64,000 nucleotides of DNA from Polydactylus sextarius (GCA_016801845.1 CM028916.1:16073514-16137513), one strand, 5' to 3'. Positions 39,701 to 53,579 are shown, numbered from the stretch's first letter. Notes: generated by a model from the sequence alone, not told the origin. Made by a program: numbers and translations.

Positions 39701-40689
39701 CACACACAACCAGAATATTTAACTCTGGGAGAAAACGGGAGAACGTGAACATACATGCATTTGCATGCTCACTTTGTCAGTGTGTACTTTCACCTTTAGA
39801 GAGCTTCTCTAGATTGAGAAGCTGCATGCTGACAGATCTAATTACCATCAAGGCAAGATGGACTCTTATTAAAAAAAAAAAAAAAAAGACGAGAAACACT
39901 TGATACATTGACATTGTTTTATTCTTGTCTTAAAAGCTGGTGTTTACTTGTGGACGTGACTGTGTGTTTGAGTTTAGATTTGAAGGCGTATGTATCAGCG
40001 TGCTAGGGCTTTTGTCAGCTCAACTGTTCATCTGAGTGTACGTGTTCTCTCTGCTGGAAAAAAAATGAGTAAATTAAGGCAGTTTTTAGTGCCTGAAGCA
40101 TGTTGATTCTCTTCACTCTGAGTGAGTAGGTCTGTCCTTAATTGAGTCTCCATGAAAAACCTCCTCTCGTTGTTCGTTGTAACGCTCGTGGGCATCAGCC
40201 TGCACCATGACCCAACGACTAAAGTGTAATCTTATGACTTTGAACCTCTTTTAAACTTTTATCATTGCCAGAATAAAACTATATATAGTGTTGTGTTAGT
40301 GTATAGGTATATATTTAGTAGACATTTCAAAGCAAGATGCCTTAAAGGAAAATGTGGATGTATACAAGAGACCTTGCATTTTATGCATTTTGTCCATAGC
40401 GAGATGAAAAAAGGTTGCATGACACTTTTATCACATTATACATGTATTCCCAACCACATTTCTTTGCTGTTGAAAAGAAGTCTAACTGGCTTAGAATAAA
40501 GAAAATGCAGCAGAAAATGTGTTGAGAATTTCTGGCTGAATAAATTCACCACATTAATTTTGATGGTTGTGATGATCACAAAAGTCTAATTGTCATGATA
40601 TTGAAATCACTAAAAGGAACATTGAGTTTTCAAATAATTTCTGAGATAATTCCTAGAAATAATAATACAAAATAATTACATAAAGAATC

Positions 40690-40738
40690 ATTCAGACATT
40701 GTTAGTAAAATTCAGACATTCAGACATTGTTAGTAAAA
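40690..40738. repeat. short tandem duplication
   Basis: The unit ATTCAGACATTGTTAGTAAA occurs twice, separated by a partial extra copy of its first bases. It is a small local duplication in leader intron B. Confidence 0.8.
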
Positions 40739-42544
40739 ACCAGATATTGACTGATAAAGTGCCCTTGGAACACAGAAAGATTATTCTCTACCATGCTTGT
40801 TGCAGGAAGCGAGTGAAACATCCATGTAGAGCCATTTATCATCATCACATCTTTTCAACATGCACCACAGCCATCTACTGAAGCTAGCCAAAGGGGCACT
40901 GCTTTAGGTAATGGCTTTGAACAAGACGGTTCCAGTTGGCTTTGTCCATCTCACTCGTTCACCATCTGCATGCTTCTCATTTGTTTGGTGAATTCGGCAG
41001 TTAAACGGCTCGTGTAGCTCCAGAGAGCAGCTGCATGCTCTAAGGGAGGTTTCAAAGTGGAACATTTTCCATCTCCTCAGCTTTGGATGGGCAGCTCTGG
41101 TTGGCAGTTGATTCCAGCAAGGCCAAAGTCATTTTTAAAAACATTAGTGGCACTGTCTGAAGCGAGACACGCTGTAGATTGTAACATATGACCGGCTGTC
41201 TTTCTCCAGTGGGTCTTTTATGATATAATGTATGTGTCAATGTTCTTTATGTGCTTCTGCTCGCCACACACATATATGTACACACAGGTTGTTCAACTTT
41301 GATTCAAGTGGATGAAGAATATCTAAAAAAAAGAAGAAAAAGTATAAAACAAAAAAAAGTAAAGTGCAACTGTGAGAAATCTTCAGTGTGTGAGCAGGAA
41401 GTCTGGGACATTGAGTATTCATCAATTTAAGAAAACATTTTGTTTCCTCTAAAAGAGAGAAATATAAAGGAGGCAACACTTGCACAGACACAGTGGGATT
41501 CTCTCCATTTCTCATTTATGTGCAAATATACTGATGTTTCAACATTTCCACCATAAGTGATCAAAAAAGCTTGAGCCGGTTAGTTGTGATAAGAAGGCTT
41601 CCATCTGGCTCTTACAAAAGGCGCAGCTGAGTGCTATAGCCTGCCTCACCAACATGAGATGCATTGTTGTGATAAAAGGGCCACTTGAATACAGACTGCA
41701 CAGGCTCATCTTTTCTTTTTTTTTTTTTTTTCATCTTTTGATCCATCCTCTGCCCCCCCCCCACACACACACGTAGGCATGAAGATGGTAAAACTCAAGG
41801 GAACAGTGTTTAAATTCATTGCAAAGCTCGCTTGGACACACACCACACCACAGATGTAATTATTTCCAGTCTTGTACAACCTCTTGTCCATATATTTGTA
41901 TGATAAAACATCTTAACCGGTTGAGTAAGATGTCTGATTCAGCTGTGAAAACTCAATCAGTTCAAATAGTCACTTTAAAAGCTGGGCACAGTCTTGTCTA
42001 CGTTGATATGTGACAGTCTGCTCGAAGGATCCACATCACATTTTTCCTCCGTACTGGCTTTTATTTCAGCGTACCCCTCTTCTCGCTTCTCCACTCAATG
42101 GAAAGAGGATTACAGCGGCATCACTCAAACCATGTCTCTACTGAAATCCATCTATCAGCTCACTCCCTGAGCAATATTTCTATATTCCTCCCAAGTGGAA
42201 AGATCAAATAGTTGGTATTGCAGAGTGAAATACATTCAGAGGTTCTTAGTCGGTTCTATAATCCCTGAAAGTGTTTCTTTTTTTTTCTTCTTCTAAAGCC
42301 AATTATTTTAAATCAGATCAAAGGCATTTTATTTACCGTTCACATAGGATAAGCTGATGGCAGTGAGACTCCGCTCGTGCACAGATACACACGTGCACAC
42401 ATTCGCTCAGAGTAGACACAGAAAGGCACATGCTGTGTGTGTTTGCACATGAACATCTGCACTGTAACAGCCTCAGTATGTACTTCACATCTCTCTCTTC
42501 TTCTCTTCTCCCACCTTTCTACTGCTTCTCTCCCCCATCCTCAG

Positions 42545-42665
42545 GTGTGAGTGGACAAAATCAGTGAGGTTTCATCGCAGCATGCCACTGGCACAGCAAC
42601 ATCACAGGGCCACTGTGCCCATAACAGGCCGGATCCTGGTTTTGGCTCTGTTTCTTACTCTACAG
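42545..42665 (+). CDS. tnr: tnr exon with start codon: signal peptide (coding 42582-42665)
   Basis: The acceptor CCATCCTCAG follows a strong polypyrimidine tract. The exon holds 37 untranslated bases, then ATG at 42582, and ends at a CAG/GTAAAA donor. It encodes residues 1-28. A basic N-terminal stretch is followed by the hydrophobic core ILVLALFLTLQ, a typical signal peptide that continues into the next exon. The ATG has A at -3, a favourable context, but C at +4. It is the first ATG in this exon. The frame is also open upstream to the acceptor, but only non-ATG codons precede it. This N-terminus differs from the mammalian one, which is normal for signal peptides. Exon phase at the end is 0. 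Confidence 0.9.
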
Positions 42666-45600
42666 GTAAAAATCTGTGCAGACAAAATAGCTCTGTCCAC
42701 TCTCTCTTTTGTTCTTTCTTTTTCTTTTTTTTTTTTTGTACTTCGTTGCCCAGGGCTTTTTTCATGTTCATTATTTATTTGCAATCTACTATTTTTGGCA
42801 GCCATGTTAATCACTTGACTCTGGGCACAAATCTGCTCAAATGCTGTTCTGGCTGGTTTGAGTATCAGAGAGTATCATTTTGAGTATAAGAGAGGTGACG
42901 TTTCAGGGTAGCTGCATGCTTTTTTTTTTTTTTTAACATTGTGTTTTTAATATTTCATATTAGATGTTTTCCTGCACAGTAGTTAAAACAGGGCTGGGCA
43001 TAAAGTGTTGCTCCTACACAACATACCCCAGCATGTTTACTTAGATAACAATGGCAGATTTACTACTTGATGTTCGAAACAACGGTTTCTTGGTTCAGAC
43101 AGGGGTAGACAAAAGCAGCTTTTCATTTCTGGCCAGCAATTTTATAATCACAACAGTTACTCTGAGATTGCTAACAGATTAACAGTGAAGTGGCTGAAAA
43201 TGGTTGTCTGGCTGATTTTTTAACATTTCCAATTGACTTATTTTTATGCGTCCATGTTGGCGACAGCAGTAGCCAGAAGCATAATGTTTTCAGCTTGTCT
43301 GCCCATCCATCGGTATGTCATTACATTTTGATGGTCAAAGCATAAAGGTCAAGGTCACAGTGACCTCATGAAACATGTTTTAAGCTTCTGGGATGTGATA
43401 TCAGTCAGTTAAATGCAGAGGGTGCTAGAAATCACAGTAATCATGCTATTTTCTTCATCAAATATTTGAGCAAATCTACAACATGTAGTTTGTGGGTTGT
43501 TCCGCTGTGGTTCAGACTCTGCCTGTATTTTCGGCTCCACCTCCCTGTGAAATATTACTTCCTTATTTAATATTAGAAATCCTCTGAGCTCTCTGCCAGA
43601 CACCAAAGAAACACAGTCTTAAAATACTGAATTGATGCCACAGAGTTTTGCAAATGACCCACATTTTTAATGTGAAAATTGTTGTGTCAATGTTGCAGCC
43701 AGTGAGAAAATCCTTCATACCCTGTATATTAGTGTCATCTTGTTTCATCCCCCCTGGGTTCTTTTCTTAGGCCTCACTCCATCATTCTGTAAACACAAGA
43801 TAGAAAGGACAAAAACAACTGGAAACCCCCCCGAGTCCAAACCAGATGTATTGTTTTTTGTTTCATATCGTCTCTCCAGGTTGCCACTCATGCTGCTCCA
43901 TCAGGAGACAACAAGCTGGTTCTTACCACCAGAGTGAGGAGACAGACCCCTGCGGGGGATCAGCCTGCTTCCTCAGCCAAACAGACCCTGCAGGAGCAAC
44001 CTGTGGTCTTTAACCATGTCTATAATATCAATGTTCCCTTGGAGTCTCTGTGCTCGGTCGACCTGGATGCCTCTGCGTCACCTGCCCCCGGTGACGGTGA
44101 GATCTTCTGATTGATTGCATGTCGGGTTCAAACTCCCTGTAACCATCTTATCCACTGTCCTTTAGATCATTTCTGTTTACAAAAATGCATTTTCAACATA
44201 TATTCTTTTAATTTGAAAGATTTACGAGCTGAGCTGGGGTCCAGACCTTCGGTAGAGGGTCCAATGGATCCAACTGGACCAACAGAATTCACTGAGCAGA
44301 CGCTAGATGCTGACAGCCAGGTAGGTTTTGTTTTTACATAGTTACAGAAGGTTCAATTTTATGTAAATGTCCTCCTGGGTCTGGAGACAGCCAGATGCAC
44401 TTATTCTGACTCTCTGGTGAACAAAGGCACAGCTGTTTCTTGCTCAAACTATGTAAGTCCTCTCAGATAAATGGTGGATATGCTGATCATCACCACCTGC
44501 AGGATTAATGGAAATCATTTGGGAAATGCACATCTTTTGGTGGAGGTGGACTGAGTTTTTATGTGTGAATTGGGAATAAGACAACAGGGTAATTTCCTGA
44601 CCATCATATTATATTATATATATATATTGACATTGGGGAAAAATAATTATAAAATGCCCATGTCTACCTTGATGCAAAAGTTCTTCACCAACCTTTCATC
44701 CTTTTCAGGTCACTTTTACTCACCGCATCAATATCCCAAAAGCAGCATGTGGTTGTACAGCAACAACCACAATCCAGCAGCTTGCCACCAGAGTGGAGAT
44801 GCTGGAGAGAGAAGTCTCACTGCTCAGAGCTCAGTGTGGATCCGGATGCTGTGGGGAGAGCTCAGCCATGGGTGAGTGCTCTTCAGCCATGACAACAAAA
44901 GCAGAGTAAAGTTTGAGCATATAGTTTTTACTTATACAGTGTAAGCCATTTTATATACTGAAAAGAATATAATAGTAAAGTATAATGGGAATGTAAAAAA
45001 ATATATATTTGGTATCAACTGTGGGCTTTGGAAGCAAAGATATTAAGACTTGAGAGGAAAGAATTCAGGACAGTCTCATATGTGACAAAAAGAAAAAACA
45101 GCTACAATAGGAAAAGCTGGCAGGAAGAAAAACTGTTTATACAGTGAATGAAGAGGACCTAGATGGCAGCAGAATATTGATGCTGGAGGGCGGCTTTTTT
45201 CCTCCCGTTGCACAGTCTCTGTGTAGAAGGTGTGGAGAAACCTTTGCCACTGGTAAAATTTTTGCTCACTATTCCGGAGATGCTGTCATTATAAAATGAG
45301 GGGACTGGAATGGATAGAGTTATAGGATATATTATAGTTAAAGGATCTGCTCCATTGACACCATCACCCCATTCAAATATTTTCTGAAAAAGCTCCATCT
45401 CTGTGGTGAGAATATGATTATCTCCAGCAGTCACAATCTGAATCAGAATGAGGATGAAATGCTCAGCTGGGGAGGATAGTGGCAGGATGGAAATGCACAA
45501 AATGGAGCAGGTTTTCACTGATGTCTTCACTAAAGTTTATCCCATCATGGTCCCTCAAGCATGTAGACATGAAGCAGTATGTGTTAATTACATACAATTT

Positions 45601-48600
45601 ATTTCAGCTGTTGTCATGAAAAGGCACAAAATGTAACATTACCTACTTATACATCTTTAAATCGAACATTATTTTGTCACAGTATATAATTAAACTATAC
45701 TTTTCTCCCCAGGTCATTTGGACTTTGTCCCAGGCTGCAGCGGCCATGGCAGCTTCAGCTTTGACACGTGTGGCTGCATCTGTGAGGAAGGTTGGAGTGG
45801 CAAAAACTGCTCTGAACCTCGCTGCCCGGATGACTGCTCTGGCCAGGGGGTGTGCGTTGACGGGGAGTGTGTGTGTGACCGTGATTTTGGAGGCGACAAC
45901 TGTTCAGAGCCGCGGTGCCCTTCGGACTGCTCAGGCCGCGGGTTGTGTATCGACGGGGAGTGTGTCTGTGAGGAGTCCTTCACCGGTGAAGACTGTATGG
46001 TCGGGAGGTGTCTCAACGACTGCTCGGACCAGGGCCAGTGTGTCAACGGGACGTGTCAGTGCCGGCCCGGGTATGTGGGAGAGGACTGCTCGTTGGTGTA
46101 CTGCGCCAACAACTGCAGCAAGAAGGGACTCTGCAAGGAGGGGTTCTGTGTCTGCCAGGATGGCTTTGCTGGAGATGACTGCAACTCTGGTAGGCTATTA
46201 CTTTTTATCCTTCACATCAGTTTAATCCTCTGTCTGTTGTCAAGTACAAAAAGTAGTTTGTCTGACATATGTGGTTCAATTCCCTGAAGCAGAAAATCTG
46301 GGCAAAGAAGTTGTCCTCCCTTAACACTTGCTGTCAGTGTGACTAGGACCAAGTAACTCAGAGTAGAAATCCAGCCTGAACAGATTTCACAATGACACTC
46401 AGTGACCCTCAAACACTTCAAACTGAATTCTTGAGCAAGAACTGGTTTCTTGCAGTGTTAGAGCTGTAGCATTAGATTGCCAAGAGTGATTCTCTGTAAT
46501 GTGGGCAGATTTTCTAATCATCAATGGCTGGCATTATAGCTGATGGGTTTATCTGGGCACAACAACTGAATGCATGCATCAGATTACAGTATAGTTAATA
46601 TCTTTAGAAACATAATGGTACTTTATTTTCTTTATGTGCAGTGTGGGAGTAATTCTGAAATTCATAGGAATACACTTGAATATGATATATAGTGAAAACA
46701 TCACCATACATACCACAGAAATGTACATAGCTCTTAATGTTTGCACTCTGTTAGATGTTGTAAATATTGAGATATGTGGTGTTTTTTTTTTCAGAATGGA
46801 GATTACAGAACGGAGATTTAAAAGTCCCTTCAGTGTATTTGTATAACCACAGTCTGTCAAATACATACAAATAGAGCTGCAATAATTTCAGAGGATGTAC
46901 ATCAGAATTTCCCTGAATCCAAAGGGACATTTTGAAATGATCTAAACAACAGTCTTAAATCTTAAGCTAGTACTGGTATAGGATCAAGATTCATTCTCTG
47001 AACATTGTAGACAGACAAGTGATTCACTTATCTATGGCTGTTGTTGGACACTGGCACACGTTAGTTTTAATGAGGAGAAAAGTTCTACATCAGTATCTTT
47101 CCAGTGAGATGTGGGAAAATACCAGTGTTTTCACAACTTAAAGACTTGCCCAGCATAATGGACAGTGCTAGATCTGACTTATTCAACATTTACTGTATAC
47201 CTACTTGAAGTTGACTCAAAAACTAATGGACATTGTGCCAAAGAAGCCAGCATGCCTGTGTGGCTGCATTTTATTAAAACAGATGATGAAGCTTGTGTGC
47301 AAACATTACATACCACCAACATGACACATCATGGTAGACTAGTCTGCTTCCAGATGCTCCATGAACTTTCAATGCCTTCATTGCTTCAGGTTTATAATTA
47401 TTTAGATTTTTTTAGGCTAATAAGGCTACAATGGAAAATGTGGTCAGTGCACTATGGCCGAGTTTTAGATAAAAAGTAAATCTCACTTATTGTACTCCAT
47501 GACTCATGGTTGATTCCACACAGTCCAGCCACACAGGTAGATGGATCTTATCTGTGTGTAAGCTTCCAAATTTAAGATATTTTTCCTCTCTGCAGTTGCA
47601 GTTTGCTCCGCAGATTTGGAAACACAATTCCCAGCCCAGCCACATCAATTTTAGTGTACGTGCAGCCTTGAAAAACAAACCCCTCTGTGCTTCATATGTA
47701 GGTGGTGGGGCACGTGACTTGCTGTACAGCAGAAGGTGTAACAGCATTCATTTGTCAAAAGTCACATTCATCCAGGGAGAGAACTGTCACATTAGCAGCA
47801 GCTGAGACACTTTGTGAGCTGTGCTCCCTTTTGTTCAGAACCGGTTCTCCACACCAAAATATCAGATCCTCCTTTGCCATTTGAGACAACTGTCAACAAA
47901 GTGACGGATGAGGGCAGACAGAAGAGCGAGCGATAGAACGACAGGGACTGCAAATCATATTACTAAGCCTGATTCCTCAGTGCTGCTCTCCTATTCATTA
48001 TCTATACCAAGTGTGTGAGTTGGAATTGCTTATTTCTTTGCAATTAGAGGCCAAAATAGCCATTACTTAAAGGAAACAGTTTGATGAATACAAAACGAAG
48101 CAGTTGAGTTACCAGAGACCTGTAGGGTGACAGGCTTAAGTGGTTTATACTATCATAAGCTGAAGAAAACGAGATGTATTGTACTTCAATTATGTTGGCC
48201 TATATTCACCCACTATGTGAAATAATGGAGGCTGCTGAATTTAAATTGGATGTTTCAGGCCTGGGGTAAGATACAGTATATCTTTACATAAAAATATATC
48301 CACCCACAAAGCAGAGATCAACTTATGCTAGAGAGTGGCATTTAATCTTGACAGCAGAGGTATTCCACAATCACTCGGATGAGTTCTGATGCTACAGTGG
48401 GAAAATTGCGGAGACATTCTCACATTGTTGACATCCTCTGAGTGCGGCCCTGGTGACAACTGACATTTACATTTCTCACATAGCTGCGGATCTCAGTGCA
48501 GCTGCTGTGTATATAAAACTATAAAGAAGGTTGGTATCATCCCTCGTCTACTTTATTGCCCCATTCTGCAGCACAACATCAGTCAAGTTTAAATTTAAGT

Positions 48601-49091
48601 GGCTTTTCTTTTTATAGCCGATCAAACAGTATTATAGTAGTCAGGAAGCCCACTTTATGAATAAGCCTTGTTTCCATGGATTGTATTTATAGATAGCACT
48701 GTACCACTGTGAGAGTCCACCACATCACACAATTGAGCTTTTGTCTCACATGCAGACACATCTAACTGAAACCTGACAGCCACATGAAAAACACACAATA
48801 TTTGTGTCATTCATCGTGCATCTCGACTTTGTGAGGACACATACCGTTTCAAGTGAAATTGTGTTGTAGCTTATAACAATATCCAGAGCCTTTCTCCACT
48901 GCCCTGAATAGAAATTGTATGACAATACATCTTTGAAAGTACGTGTTTGGGAGCTGTGTTTTTGCCAGACAAAAGAGACAGAAATGTGGGTCTGATCTTT
49001 TAGCAAAAGCATCTGATGTGTTTCTTCTTTTTTTTTTTTGAATGCTTTAACCGAGTGTAGGAGAAAACATTTGCATTTGCATTTCAGCAAT

Positions 49092-49138
<47 letters not shown>

Positions 49139-52100
49139 TTATATTTGAGCTACAACAGGTTGTGTGGAAGGACTGAACTTTTTGAATATCAGTCAGCAAC
49201 AAGCAGAGAACACTTTGACGTTATTATAGAATAACGTCTGCGATGGCATTGTATTATTACATACAAATCCAAAATAATTATTCCTCACACTGAAAGTTTT
49301 AATTTAGCCAGAGGTGCAAATTAATAAAAGAAATATCACTTCATAAAGTAGCCTGAAGGTAGGTTAGTCCTCTGATGATTCACTGACCTACGCTGTCATC
49401 TGCTGTTCCACAGTCAAGGTTTTAGCTCAGTAGATTTTGCTTATCTGCCTACGATGCTGATTAGACCTAATGAGACTTAAAGACTCCAGGCAAGATTTGT
49501 GAATAACCTTCAGCAAGTCGCCTTCTTCTTATGAAGGTGCATGACTGAAAAATGATCCTGACGACAAACATCCTGAGCATCGGAATTAGTTTTCAGGTTC
49601 TAATGTGCAGTAATATATCAACTTCATTCATATACATAAGTAGCAATTTATGACAAATAATTAGTTGTGAAATAATGCTGCTCCAACATGTCAACATATA
49701 AACAAATTTTCTGGTGTTTTTTTTTATATTCTACCTGAGGAGAGTCATCGGTTGTTCTTTTCAGTCTAATAAAGATATTTTGATAAAATTCTGTTGAGAA
49801 AACTGAGCTTTCATATTAACTGGTCATTGCTGACCTTTTCACATGGCAACAGCAAAGTGAGATGAAAAAAGTCTCTGCTGAATCTTTAGTTGAAAGTCAG
49901 AGATTTCAGCTTCAACATTGTTGACGAACTTTTCAGATCAACTTTTTCCGAAGTGCACCGTCTCTCGAGAGTCTGGCCGTCACTTACTATTGGAGATAAT
50001 GTCTTGACATTTGAGCAGCTCGTTTGCTCAGCCTCCTCCACGACCTCATTCAATCACTCCTCTCCTATCCCACAGATTATTGCTCTGTCTTTTGATTTTG
50101 TTACTTCCGTCATATATCGACGAAGCTGAGTCCAACTGATGAAATAAATCTAACTAAGTGAATGGAGTGTGGGAATCATCCCCAGAGCCCAGGTTCACTG
50201 TTCGGAAATAAGAAGACTTCTGTATAACATCAAGCCATCTCTCGTATATGTGTGGAAGTAGCTGAAATGGCCTCTTAAAGTGTTCAAAGGTTCCCTGAGG
50301 AAACCTCAGTTCTGTGCTGTGTAGTCCTGTATCACAGGATGTAGAGATGATGAGGTGGTGAGAGGTTGTTTGGTTGTTTATCATGTCATTGCATCACTGC
50401 TCCTTTACTCTACTGTCCCTCCTTTTCTTCCTCTGTTTTCCCCACTCTCTCTTTTTAAACTGTACCTTGGTGCTAGTCACTTATTCTCCTCGAGCACATC
50501 TTGTCTGGTCTTTTTCTTCTGCTGTTCTCTACTGTCCTCTGTGCATTCATCCCATCGTTTTCTCAACTCAAACTGTTTGTACCTTCTGTCATGTCTTTTC
50601 TTCTTTTGTGTCCTTCACCTGTCTCCTCCTCTTCTTCCTCATCGTTTTTGGCAGAAGGAGCTGTAAACACTTTTGTTTATGCCCCTGCATTCGCATTCAG
50701 CGCCACCTCTCAGTTTTATGGCTCGACAATCTTCACTTCAACTTGAATGAGTGACAGTGCTCCTCTCGCTCATGTTAACACTTAGCCTCTCGTCGCCAAG
50801 AGCACTGGCTTCTTTTTACTGGAATGCTCACTCACAATGTGCTCTACTCAAGTCTGAGCGTGGAAGAATTCAGCGAGCTGTCTGAATATTTTTCCTTTTT
50901 ATATATATGGATAAGTGAAAATGTGTATTACAGATGGCAACTTGACATTATCTCAAAGTGAACAGGCAGGAGGATTTGGACATGAAATAAATGTTTAAAG
51001 GTCCATATCAGAGGTTTTGCATTTTTAAACTAAGTAACTATTAAATGTTCAAACCTTTATATGGCTGTCATTCATGTCAGTTTTAGTTTTTGTAGTTTCT
51101 TTGCACAATTTTCTACTTGTCAGAGTGAAATGACTTAAAATACAGTCCTGTGCTGGCGAACACATACATCTACATTTATGTGTCATATGAATTGTAATGT
51201 AGTTTAGGAGGCTGTTATCTTGGGACTATTTCCTGGAAAGAAATATCTTTCCACAGTGTAGCTATGTGTATGCCTCTGCCCCATCTAGTGCACTAACAGC
51301 TACAAGTGATACTTAGGTAATCTAAGTCAGCTGGACTCTGTAAGAGGCACTGAAATAATGAATTTAGAGTATGGAAACCTTAAAGGTGACAGAGAATCAA
51401 TAACCATTTTCACCTCGTCTTTGTTGAAGAACAGTAGTCCACCCACGTTCAGGAACATGAAATTCTGAACATCTCCTTTTCATAGAAATTCCTCTTTTAG
51501 AAATGGCACTAAACAATGGCTCAATTTCAAAAATGGTTGTTGTGACATAAAATGTATCTCACTGCCCCCCCATACTTATTCCATTCCCTCTCCTTCAAAG
51601 GCGATTAGCTGTAAAAAGATGGTCTGTCTGTGTTCCAGAGCCAGTGAAGTTACATTCATTTGAGTGGTAGTGAAGGCAGCCAATCAATGTCAAGTGCTTT
51701 AATAATGAGATTGCCAGTTAAGCCCAAAAAGATGCCACGTAGGTGCAAAACCACACGTTTAAAACCCCACCCCAATTGTTTCTGAGAGAGGTTTTTATGA
51801 AGCTTCTGAGATGTTACACATCCAACTAAAATTTTATTGTGAATATGTCACATCACAAAACAAGGATCAAAACCCTGTTCTACCATTCTCAGTCACCTTT
51901 AATGATAATGATAATGATAATGATAATGATAAAACAATGGAGTGTACAGCTAATTACAGTCTTTACTGGTAAATTACCACAAAGGTGAAGTCGGGGTAAA
52001 ATGTGATGCTGATACAAAATAGCAACAAAATATAATATTTGTTGGTTTTTGTGTGTATTTGTGTCAACAGTGGCACCTGTCATGAACCTGAGAGTCCGTG

Positions 52101-53545
52101 AGACGACTGATCGTACTGTTGAACTGGAGTGGGAGGGTTCAGTGGTGCTGACAGATTTCTTGGTGACCTACACACCAAGCAGCCCAGGAGGTAAATACAA
52201 AGCTCTGCCAGACCTGTGAAACAACACATATACAGATATATTTTAACTTTCTACCTGTTTCTCTTCTAGGTGTGCAATTAGAGATAAGGATTCCAGGCAA
52301 CACCACCACCTGCACCATCACAGGCCTGGAAGCAGGCATGGAGTACAACATCAATGTGTTCGCTGTCATTAACAATAGTATCAGTGTCCCTAACAGCATC
52401 ACCGTTTGGACGTGTAAGTGGAGTTTTGTTGGTTATTTTGGCTAAAATATGTTTCACCTCCATCCACATCAGTTTCACGGACACGTTAATTTAATACCTC
52501 CAATTAACTTTTTCATTAAAATATCCTCTGGCTCTTTCAGTATCGCGCATGCATTTATATAAACACACAATCACACATGTGGGTGTTTAAACCTTGTTTC
52601 ACTTTTTCTTCTTCTTCTACTTCTTCTCTTTCTTCTTCTTTTTTTTTTTTTTTTTTGTTAAATCCTCCCAAACGATGTTACTCAGTGTCAATAGAGTGAG
52701 AATACCACCTGCTCCTCTGGTTGTGATTTCTACCTGTAACACCTGCTTGGTGTCACTCACACTGCAATACACACTCACTCAAACAAACACACGCACAAAC
52801 ATACACACACACATGCAATTTTTGGATGTGTGTTTATGCCGTGTGCCCTGCAGGAAGCAATGCAGTTAGAAAACTGTAGCTATGTCAGCTGGCTCTGTAG
52901 AGTGTATTATCATTAGTGTATCCTGGCTGCTAAAAATGATTTTCCATTTCACAGGTAAGTGAATTTCATTTTTGTGAGAAAAATAATTTAGCATGTATGA
53001 GCTTGATGCAGCCATTTGTCAGTGATGATGTGATTTGTTGGGTTGTCTTTGCTAAATTAATTATAAAATGTAGTACTTGATAACCTGGAAAAATTTATAG
53101 CAACACAGCTGCATTTAAAGTCCTTTTAGCATCTTGTTAGGTCAGAATATGAGCTGAGGTTATTTTTGTTGCACACAGAAATCAATGTTTCTCAGGTTTT
53201 ATTTACAGCAGCATGAGAAAGTGCTTAGACCCTGTGCTTTTATGTTATTGAGTTGTATGTTTAATTTTAAATTGCCATTTTTTTCTCTTCATTCTGTAAA
53301 ACATAACAATAAATGAAAATAAGCGTACATCATGTACATTTCTTAAATTTCATTTAATTTTGTACATAGAACTTTTTTTTTCAGTCCTGATTGACAGGAT
53401 CTGTCAGGGATAAACGGCCTAAATCCATGTCTGCACAGATTTTAGAGAATTAACAAGAAGACTTGAAGCTATAATTTCTGCCGAGGGGTTTCCACAAAGT
53501 ACTGAATTAAATGTGTGAACTTCTGTTAATGAAAGTTTTAGTTAA

Positions 53546-53579
<34 letters not shown>

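Larger units (their letters stand above)
22751..42544 (+). other. tnr: inferred leader intron B of tnr (about 20 kb)
   Basis: No convincing gene was found. The notable contents are an imperfect hairpin at 30962-31037, a terminal-inverted-repeat element at 32436-32825, an antisense 28S rRNA fragment at 32850-33098, a CA/TA microsatellite at 36652-36718, a short tandem duplication at 40690-40738 and several A or T homopolymers (about 25486-25506, 31952-31977, 33723-33739). The longest non-repetitive open frame, 26643-27026 on the + strand, has no recognisable domain. Confidence 0.5.
42666..43879 (+). other. tnr: tnr intron (1.2 kb) with a dispersed-repeat fragment
   Basis: GT..AG intron with no gene seen. 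A T-rich tract lies near 42920-42935. A fragment of a dispersed repeat occupies about 43255-43400 and includes an estrogen-response-element-like palindrome. Confidence 0.9.
46190..52070 (+). other. tnr: tnr intron (5.9 kb)
   Basis: No additional exon was recognised. It holds a CA microsatellite at 49093-49137, a (TGATAA)5 repeat near 51903-51933 just before the next exon, and a pyrimidine-rich stretch at 50390-50650. No coding domain is visible on either strand. Confidence 0.9.

Noticed and set aside
39798..39830. Small inverted repeat AGCTTCTC / GAGAAGCT
   Set aside because: Eight-base arms are expected many times by chance in 64 kb. A similar small hairpin near 26534-26554 was rejected for the same reason.
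42564..42581. Upstream in-frame GTG as an alternative tnr start
   Set aside because: GTG is a poor eukaryotic start; the ATG at 42582 has A at -3 and is followed by a good signal peptide.
49890..50129. 79-codon frame in the large intron before FN3-1, considered as an alternative exon
   Set aside because: It has no splice sites in a suitable phase and no resemblance to EGF, FN3 or other tenascin sequence.
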